Shown: positions 16,299 to 21,641 of the stretch, piece by piece
Layout: each line of letters starts with the position of its first letter
Numbering within the stretch: the first letter of the stretch is position 1
Source: Comamonadaceae bacterium
GTDB lineage: Bacteria; Pseudomonadota; Gammaproteobacteria; Burkholderiales; Burkholderiaceae
Assembly: GCA_947374535.1 (NCBI GenBank)
Contig: CANCCJ010000039.1
Span: forward strand, 1-21,641
Reading direction: 5' to 3'
Length of the DNA: 21,641 nucleotides
Made by a program: the position numbers and the translations under genes
Notes under the pieces: generated by a model
The model's database searches: none
Seen by the model: only the letters and a program-made list of their open reading frames with translations
Told to the model about the DNA's origin: nothing

Positions 16299-16309
16299 AG
16301 GAGCTGCAC

Positions 16310-19273
16310 ATGTTGTTAACTCGTAAAACTGATTCGACTGCCAAGACCTCTGGTAGCTCTGCTTTCGTTGGTCGCTTGCAACGCGGCTTGTCACAAGCTT
16401 TGCCAACCCTTGATCGACGTGGTTTTTTGCGCCGCTCGGGTCTAGGCATTGGCGTGGGCTTGGCGGCCACACAACTGAGCTTGGTCAAAAAAGCCAATGC
16501 GTCTGGCTCGATGTCGAGCGAAGGCGCTGGCAAGATTGAAGTCAAGCGCACCATCTGTACCCACTGCTCGGTGGGTTGTGCTGTAGATGCCGTGGTGGAA
16601 AACGGCGTGTGGGTGCGCCAAGAGCCTGTGTTTGATTCCCCTATTAACCTCGGTGCGCATTGCGCCAAAGGTGCGGCCTTGCGTGAACACGGCCACGGCG
16701 AGTTTCGCTTGCGTTACCCCATGAAGCTGGTCAACGGCAAATACGAGCGCATTAGCTGGGATACCGCCCTTGACGAAATCAGCGCCAAGCTGCTGGAGCT
16801 GCGCAAAACTGCTGGCCCCGACAGCGTGTACTGGATTGGCTCTTCGAAGCACAACAACGAACAAGCGTATTTGTTGCGCAAATTTGTGAGCTACTTCGGC
16901 AGCAACAACTGCGACCACCAAGCCCGTATTTGCCACTCCACCACCGTGGCCGGTGTGGCCAACACCTGGGGTTATGGCGCGATGACCAACTCGTACAACG
17001 ACATGCAAAACAGCAAGGTCGCTTTGTACATTGGCTCTAACGCAGCAGAAGCCCACCCTGTGTCGATGTTGCACATGCTGCACGCCAAGGAAAACGGCTG
17101 CAAGATGATCGTGGTCGACCCACGTTTTACTCGCACCGCAGCCAAGGCTGACGAGTACGTGCGCATTCGCTCAGGCTCAGACATCGCTTTCTTGTTTGGC
17201 CTCTTGCACATCATCTTCAAGAACGGCTGGGAAGACAAAAAATACATCAACGACCGTGTGTTCGGCATGGACAAGGTCAAAGAAGAAGTCATGGCCAAGT
17301 GGACGCCAGACAAAGTGGAAGAGGTCTGCGGCGTGACACCCGAGCAGTTGCTCAAAGTCGCCACCATGCTGCACGAGAACAACCCCGGCACCATCGTGTG
17401 GTGTATGGGCCAAACCCAGCACACCATCGGTAACGCCATCGTGCGCGCCTCTTGCATCTTGCAGTTGGCTTTGGGCAACATCGGCAAGTCCGGTGGCGGC
17501 ACCAACATCTTCCGTGGCCATGACAACGTGCAAGGCGCGACTGACGTTGGCCCGAACCCAGACTCGTTGCCCGGTTACTACGGCATCGTGGAAGGTGCAT
17601 GGAAACACTTCGCCAAAGCATGGGGTGTGGAATTCGATTGGCTCAAGGGCCGTTTCGCTTCGCCCGCGATGATGACCAAGCCTGGCATCACTGTGTCGCG
17701 TTGGATTGACGGTGTGTTGGAAAAGAACGAACTCATCGACCAAGACAGCAATCTCAAAGGCGTGTTCTATTGGGGCCATGCCCCCAACTCACAAACCCGT
17801 GGTTTGGAGATGAAACGCGCCATGGACAAGCTGGACTTGTTGGTGGTGGTTGATCCTTATCCCTCTGCCACCGCCGCGATGGCCGCGATGCCCGGCAAGC
17901 CGGAAGACCTCAACCCCAACCGTGCGGTGTACCTGTTGCCCGCAGCCACGCAGTTTGAAACCAGTGGCTCATGCACAGCCTCGAACCGCTCTTTGCAATG
18001 GCGTGAGAAGGTGATTGAGCCTTTATGGGAAAGCCGCTCTGACCACATGATCATGTATCAGTTCGCGCAAAAATTGGGCTTTGGTCCAGAGCTGGTCAAG
18101 AACTACAAACTGCAAAAAGTCAAAGGCATGGACGAGCCCATGATCGAAGACATCTTGCGCGAGATCAACAAGTCGGTTTGGACCATTGGCTATACCGGTC
18201 AAAGCCCAGAACGCTTGAAAGCGCACATGCGCAACATGCACTTGTTTGACGTCAAGACCCTCAAGTCCAAAGGCGGCAAAGACAAAGAAACCGGTTACGA
18301 CTTTGGTGGTGATTACTTCGGTTTGCCTTGGCCTTGCTTTGGTACGCCCGAACTCAAGCACCCAGGCTCTCCTAACTTGTACGACACCTCCAAGCACGTC
18401 ATGGACGGTGGTGGTAACTTCCGCGCTAACTTTGGTGTTGAGAAAGACGGCAAAAATCTGTTGGCCGAAGATGGCTCGCATTCCAAAGGCGCAGACATCA
18501 CCACGGGCTACCCTGAGCTTGACCATGTGTTGCTCAAGAAACTCGGTTGGTGGGACGAACTTACCGATGCGGAAAAAGCATTGGCCGAAGGCAAGAACTG
18601 GAAGACCGACAACTCGGGGGGCATGATGCGTGTGTTCATGCAAAACCACGGTTGCCATCCTTTCGGCAACGCCAAAGCCCGTGCCGTGGTGTGGAACTTC
18701 CCTGATCCGATTCCACAACACCGCGAGCCTTTGTATGGCACGCGTCCTGATTTGATGGAAAAGTACCCCACGCACGCCGACAAAAAAGCGTTCTGGCGTC
18801 TGCCCACCTTGTACAAAACCGTGCAAGACAAAAACATCGCCGACAAGGTGCACGAGAAATTCCCGCTCATCCTCACCTCGGGCCGTTTGGTCGAGTACGA
18901 AGGTGGCGGCGAAGAGACCCGTTCCAATCCATGGCTGGCTGAGTTGCAACAAGAAGCCTTTGTCGAGATCAATCCCAAGACGGCGGCTGACCGTGGCATT
19001 CGCAACGGCGAGCGCGTGTGGTTGAAGAGCCCCACCGGCGCACGTTTGAATGTGCAAGCTTTGGTCACAGAGCGCGTGGACACCGGCACCGTATGGATGC
19101 CCTTCCACTTCTCAGGTCGCTGGCAAGGTGAAGACATGCTCAAGTACTACCCCAAGGGTGCAGCGCCTATCGTGCGCGGTGAAGCCGTCAACACAGCCAC
19201 CACGTATGGTTACGACAGCGTCACCATGATGCAAGAAACCAAAACCACCGTTTGCAACATCGAACGCGCCTAA
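16310..19273 (+). CDS. fdhA: Formate dehydrogenase catalytic (alpha) subunit, cysteine type
   Basis: 987 residues. It oxidises formate to CO2 at a molybdenum or tungsten bis-pterin cofactor on the periplasmic side. The Tat motif is D-R36-R37-G-F-L after an unusually long 35-residue n-region. One 4Fe-4S cluster is bound by C83, C86, C90 and C118. The active-site segment ARICHSTTVAGVANTWGYGA has C208-H209; the codon for 208 (16931-16933) is TGC, so this is a cysteine rather than selenocysteine enzyme. The C-terminal dinucleotide-binding domain runs from about residue 855 (KFPLILTSGRLVEYEGGGEETRSNP) through VWMPFHFSGRW to the end. GAAGGAG precedes the ATG. It is followed by fdhB after 10 bases. 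Confidence 0.97.
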   Translation: MLLTRKTDSTAKTSGSSAFVGRLQRGLSQALPTLDRRGFLRRSGLGIGVGLAATQLSLVKKANASGSMSSEGAGKIEVKRTICTHCSVGCAVDAVVENGVWVRQEPVFDSPINLGAHCAKGAALREHGHGEFRLRYPMKLVNGKYERISWDTALDEISAKLLELRKTAGPDSVYWIGSSKHNNEQAYLLRKFVSYFGSNNCDHQARICHSTTVAGVANTWGYGAMTNSYNDMQNSKVALYIGSNAAEAHPVSMLHMLHAKENGCKMIVVDPRFTRTAAKADEYVRIRSGSDIAFLFGLLHIIFKNGWEDKKYINDRVFGMDKVKEEVMAKWTPDKVEEVCGVTPEQLLKVATMLHENNPGTIVWCMGQTQHTIGNAIVRASCILQLALGNIGKSGGGTNIFRGHDNVQGATDVGPNPDSLPGYYGIVEGAWKHFAKAWGVEFDWLKGRFASPAMMTKPGITVSRWIDGVLEKNELIDQDSNLKGVFYWGHAPNSQTRGLEMKRAMDKLDLLVVVDPYPSATAAMAAMPGKPEDLNPNRAVYLLPAATQFETSGSCTASNRSLQWREKVIEPLWESRSDHMIMYQFAQKLGFGPELVKNYKLQKVKGMDEPMIEDILREINKSVWTIGYTGQSPERLKAHMRNMHLFDVKTLKSKGGKDKETGYDFGGDYFGLPWPCFGTPELKHPGSPNLYDTSKHVMDGGGNFRANFGVEKDGKNLLAEDGSHSKGADITTGYPELDHVLLKKLGWWDELTDAEKALAEGKNWKTDNSGGMMRVFMQNHGCHPFGNAKARAVVWNFPDPIPQHREPLYGTRPDLMEKYPTHADKKAFWRLPTLYKTVQDKNIADKVHEKFPLILTSGRLVEYEGGGEETRSNPWLAELQQEAFVEINPKTAADRGIRNGERVWLKSPTGARLNVQALVTERVDTGTVWMPFHFSGRWQGEDMLKYYPKGAAPIVRGEAVNTATTYGYDSVTMMQETKTTVCNIERA

Positions 19274-19283
19274 GGAGAACTAA

Positions 19284-19913
19284 ATGGCACGCATGAAATT
19301 TATTTGTGACGCTGAGCGTTGCATCGAGTGCAACGGTTGCGTCACCGCTTGTAAAAACGAACACGAAGTCCCATGGGGCGTGAACCGCCGCCGTGTGGTG
19401 ACTTTGAACGATGGTGTGCCCGGCGAGAAATCCATCTCCGTCGCGTGCATGCATTGCTCGGACGCACCTTGCATGGCCGTGTGCCCTGTGAACTGCTTCT
19501 ACAAGACCGACGAAGGCGTGGTCTTGCACGACAAAGACATTTGCATTGGCTGCGGCTACTGCTCGTACGCTTGCCCATTCGGCGCGCCTCAGTTCCCAAG
19601 CCAAGGCACCTTCGGTGTGCGCGGCAAGATGGACAAGTGCACCTTCTGCGCCGGTGGCCCAGAGGCCAACGGCAGCCAAGCCGAGTTTGAAAAATACGGT
19701 CGTAACCGTTTGGCCGAAGGTAAGTTGCCTGCTTGCGCCGAAATGTGTTCGACCAAAGCCTTGCTCGCCGGTGACGGCGACATGGTGGCCGACATCTTCC
19801 GCAACCGCGTGGTCAAGCGCAACAAGGGCGCTGAAGTATGGGGCTGGGGCACGGCCTACGGTTCTAAGCAAGCCGGTCAAGCGCCCGCCAAAGTTGAAGG
19901 AGTGAAGAAATGA
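19284..19913 (+). CDS. fdhB: Formate dehydrogenase iron-sulfur (beta) subunit
   Basis: 209 residues, with sixteen cysteines in four 4Fe-4S sets: C13/16/19/23, C55/58/63/67, C87/90/93/97 and C119/122/151/155. It carries electrons from FdhA to the cytochrome b subunit. Family features are FICDAERCIECNGCVTAC, CMHCSDAPCMAVCPV and CIGCGYCSYACPFGAPQF. There is no Tat signal, so it is presumably carried across the membrane together with FdhA. Unlike E. coli FdnH, there is no C-terminal membrane helix; the tail is short and lysine-rich (AYGSKQAGQAPAKVEGVKK). AAGGAG precedes the ATG. The stop overlaps the next gene's start (ATGATGA). Confidence 0.96.
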   Translation: MARMKFICDAERCIECNGCVTACKNEHEVPWGVNRRRVVTLNDGVPGEKSISVACMHCSDAPCMAVCPVNCFYKTDEGVVLHDKDICIGCGYCSYACPFGAPQFPSQGTFGVRGKMDKCTFCAGGPEANGSQAEFEKYGRNRLAEGKLPACAEMCSTKALLAGDGDMVADIFRNRVVKRNKGAEVWGWGTAYGSKQAGQAPAKVEGVKK

Positions 19914-20131
19914 TGAAACGCATGTCACTCCTTGTGTTGAGCGTTGTGGCTCTCACCGCTTGCGGTGAGAAAGCCCAAACCCTCGGCACCAAGAACGATG
20001 CCACGGCTTTCAGCGGTGCAACGAACAGTTTTGTGGCCCCCGGCTGGACTGCCGGTGACAAAACCAGCTGGGAGCAACACCTGCGCACACGCGGCCAATA
20101 CGGCATGAACGACCACAGTCGCGCGCCGTAA
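19910..20131 (+). CDS. Small lipoprotein between fdhB and fdhC
   Basis: 73 residues. The start overlaps the fdhB stop; AAGGAG at 19897-19902 is well placed for ATG 19910 (a second ATG follows immediately). The lipoprotein signal is MMKRMSLLVLSVVALTAC with lipidation at C18 (L-T-A-C). The +2 glycine favours the outer membrane. The mature part, about 56 residues, has no further cysteine and contains FVAPGWTAGDKTSWEQHLRTRGQYGMNDHSRAP, so it is not a haem or Fe-S protein. I do not recognise a family. Its place within the fdh genes suggests an accessory role in the membrane-bound complex, but it could also serve only as a tether. Confidence 0.8.
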   Translation: MMKRMSLLVLSVVALTACGEKAQTLGTKNDATAFSGATNSFVAPGWTAGDKTSWEQHLRTRGQYGMNDHSRAP

Positions 20132-20146
20132 ACCAAGGGGCACATC

Positions 20147-21286
20147 ATGTACCGCTCTTTTCAATCGGTGTTGTGTGCAGCTCTGACGGTGTTCGCACTG
20201 TCAGCTGTGGCACAAGACAAAGCGCCTGCGGCAGCTCTGGCTGTCCAAAGCGTCAACATTCAAGACGTCAAGCCTGACGCCAGCGACTCGCCTGGCTATG
20301 CCGAGCAAACCAATGGCGAGCGCGGCAAAGTCCAACCCGGCAACAACGCCCCCATGTGGCGTGGTGTAGGAGCTGGTGCAGAGGGCTACAGCAGCTTGCC
20401 CAAGTCACAAGCGCCTGAAGCCGGCGTGTTGATTCAACCTTTTGTGCAATACCCGGGCTCGCGCCTCACCACGGCGGGTGAAGCTTGGCGTCAAGTGCGC
20501 AATAACTGGATCATTCCTTACGGTGGTTCTTTGTTGTTAATCGCGTTGGGTGCGGTAGGCGTTTTCTACTGGCGCAAAGGCATGATCATGATGCACGGCA
20601 AGCCTACGGGCGTGGAGATTGAACGCTTCACACCGTTCGAGCGCTCAGCCCATTGGACCAATGCCATTGCATTTGTGGTGTTGGCTTTGTCTGGTATCAC
20701 CATGGCGTTTGGCAAGTTTTTCATGCAGCCCATCATTGGTGACACGTTGTTTGGTTGGCTCACGTACTTGCTGAAGAATGCGCACAACTTTGCGGGTCCT
20801 TTGTTTGCGGTGTCTTTGACGGTGGTCTTCATCACATTTTTGAAAGACAACCTGCCGAGCAAAGAAGACTTTGTGTGGCTCATCAAAGGCGGCGGTTTGC
20901 TCAGCGGCCATGAAGTGCCATCACACCGCTTCAATGCGGGCGAGAAGATTGTGTTCTGGGGCGGCGTGTTCGCACTCGGTTTGGTGGTGGTGGCTTCGGG
21001 TTTCGTGCTCGACAAAATCATTCCCTTCCTCGTCTACGAACGAAGCACCATGCAAATGGCGCACATGGTTCACGCCGTGGCCACGTTGTTGATGATGGCC
21101 ATGTTCATCGGTCACATCTACATGGGCACCATCGGCATGGAAGGTGCCTACAAAGCCATGAAGACCGGCTATGTGGACGAGACCTGGGCCAAAGAACACC
21201 ACGAACTCTGGCACGACGACATCAAGGCTGGCAAGATTCCAGCCCATCGCTCCGAAGAAAAATCGGGCACCACAGCGCACGCTTGA
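20147..21286 (+). CDS. fdhC: Formate dehydrogenase cytochrome b (gamma) subunit with periplasmic N-terminal extension
   Basis: 379 residues, longer than E. coli FdnI (about 217). A signal peptide (residues 1-23, ending VAQ) leads into a periplasmic stretch of about 100 residues with the conserved PGNNAPMWRGV and EAGVLIQPF pieces. The membrane part has about five helices: WIIPYGGSLLLIALGAVGVF (121-140), TNAIAFVVLALSGITMAF (171-188), FAGPLFAVSLTVVFITFL, VFWGGVFALGLVVVASGFVL and MVHAVATLLMMAMFIGHIYM. Candidate haem b ligands are H169, H213, H306 or H309, and H323. It passes electrons from FdhB to quinone. The long N-terminus is common in formate dehydrogenase gamma subunits of proteobacteria. 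It is 15 bases from the small lipoprotein gene. Confidence 0.94.
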   Translation: MYRSFQSVLCAALTVFALSAVAQDKAPAAALAVQSVNIQDVKPDASDSPGYAEQTNGERGKVQPGNNAPMWRGVGAGAEGYSSLPKSQAPEAGVLIQPFVQYPGSRLTTAGEAWRQVRNNWIIPYGGSLLLIALGAVGVFYWRKGMIMMHGKPTGVEIERFTPFERSAHWTNAIAFVVLALSGITMAFGKFFMQPIIGDTLFGWLTYLLKNAHNFAGPLFAVSLTVVFITFLKDNLPSKEDFVWLIKGGGLLSGHEVPSHRFNAGEKIVFWGGVFALGLVVVASGFVLDKIIPFLVYERSTMQMAHMVHAVATLLMMAMFIGHIYMGTIGMEGAYKAMKTGYVDETWAKEHHELWHDDIKAGKIPAHRSEEKSGTTAHA

Positions 21287-21309
21287 TGCACTGAACAGGA
21301 GAACTACAT

Positions 21310-21641
21310 ATGAACAAAGCACTCTTCGCACTGATGTTGGCCGCGCTCGGCGCCACCGCCTTTGCCAAATTGCCCGCCCCCAACGACGAAGCCAAGGCCA
21401 AGGCCGCCGAAGCTGCGGCGAAGACCGCGCACGCTGGCAAAACCGACGCCTACTTGTTGTGCAAGTCACAAGACAAAGTGGCTGCCCATGTACAAAAGAC
21501 CAACAAAGCCAAAGCCGGTAAGCCTGAGGCCACGCCGCCTTGCGCTGATCCTGGCAAGTTTGTTTACACGCCACCCGAGGCTGCGGCTTCTGCCCCTGCT
21601 GCGGCTGCATCTGCGCCCACAGCCACAGCCAAGGCCGCTAC
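21310..21641 (+). CDS. Exported Ala/Lys-rich protein, cut by window end
   Basis: The visible 110 codons start at ATG 21310 with a CAGGAG ribosome binding site. Residues 1-19 are a typical signal peptide (MNKALFALMLAALGATAFA, then KLPAPNDEAK). The mature part is alanine- and lysine-rich, with DEAKAKAAEAAAKTA, two cysteines (LLCKSQD and PPCADPGKF) that could form a disulfide, and then an alanine/proline/serine/threonine tail. It lies 24 bases after fdhC. I recall similar short periplasmic proteins in Comamonadaceae but know no function. The C-terminus and therefore the full length are outside the window; an accessory role in the fdh complex is inferred from position only. Confidence 0.75.
   Translation, partial: MNKALFALMLAALGATAFAKLPAPNDEAKAKAAEAAAKTAHAGKTDAYLLCKSQDKVAAHVQKTNKAKAGKPEATPPCADPGKFVYTPPEAAASAPAAAASAPTATAKAA

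Noticed and set aside
18023..19108. 361-codon open frame on the - strand
   Set aside because: Antisense shadow of fdhA in GC-biased sequence; no ribosome binding site or known motif.

Overview
The window looks like a chromosomal segment of a Burkholderiales bacterium, most likely Comamonadaceae (Limnohabitans/Rhodoferax-like). This rests on familiar protein families and gene neighbourhoods (grxC-secB-gpsA, panB-panC-scpA-DUF3460, mrp followed by DUF3305/DUF3306 and formate dehydrogenase) and on codon use; no 16S rRNA is present, so the placement is an inference. No tRNA, rRNA, insertion sequence, phage gene or CRISPR array was recognised.

Region 1 (1-2645, + strand): the end of grxC, an intrinsic terminator, secB, gpsA, a putative exported beta-barrel protein that overlaps gpsA, and a 59-residue lipoprotein that overlaps the barrel gene by one base. 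Region 2 (2646-2968): a 323-base gap between convergent genes. It holds two large hairpins whose 28-base loops are nearly the same sequence in opposite orientation, while their 23-25 bp stems are unrelated. This is the most unusual structure in the window. Region 3 (2969-10412, - strand): metG, a DUF1275 membrane protein, a SulP anion transporter, a DUF3460 protein, scpA, panB and panC, all leftward and tightly packed. Region 4 (10469-10747): a small cupin, divergent from metG.

Region 5 (10863 to the right edge, + strand) is a formate dehydrogenase locus. It starts with the Fe-S carrier ATPase Mrp/ApbC, then DUF3305, DUF3306, a 699-residue poly-ferredoxin and a TorD-family chaperone. After a 186-base leader with a possible promoter come a small Tat-signal protein (FdhX-like), the catalytic molybdo/tungsto-subunit FdhA (cysteine form, no selenocysteine), the four-cluster Fe-S subunit FdhB, a small lipoprotein, the cytochrome b subunit FdhC, and a periplasmic protein cut by the window end. 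The picture is a periplasm-facing, quinone-linked formate dehydrogenase with its maturation genes: formate is oxidised at FdhA, electrons pass through FdhB to the haems of FdhC, and TorD/poly-ferredoxin/DUF3305/DUF3306 probably serve assembly or electron supply.
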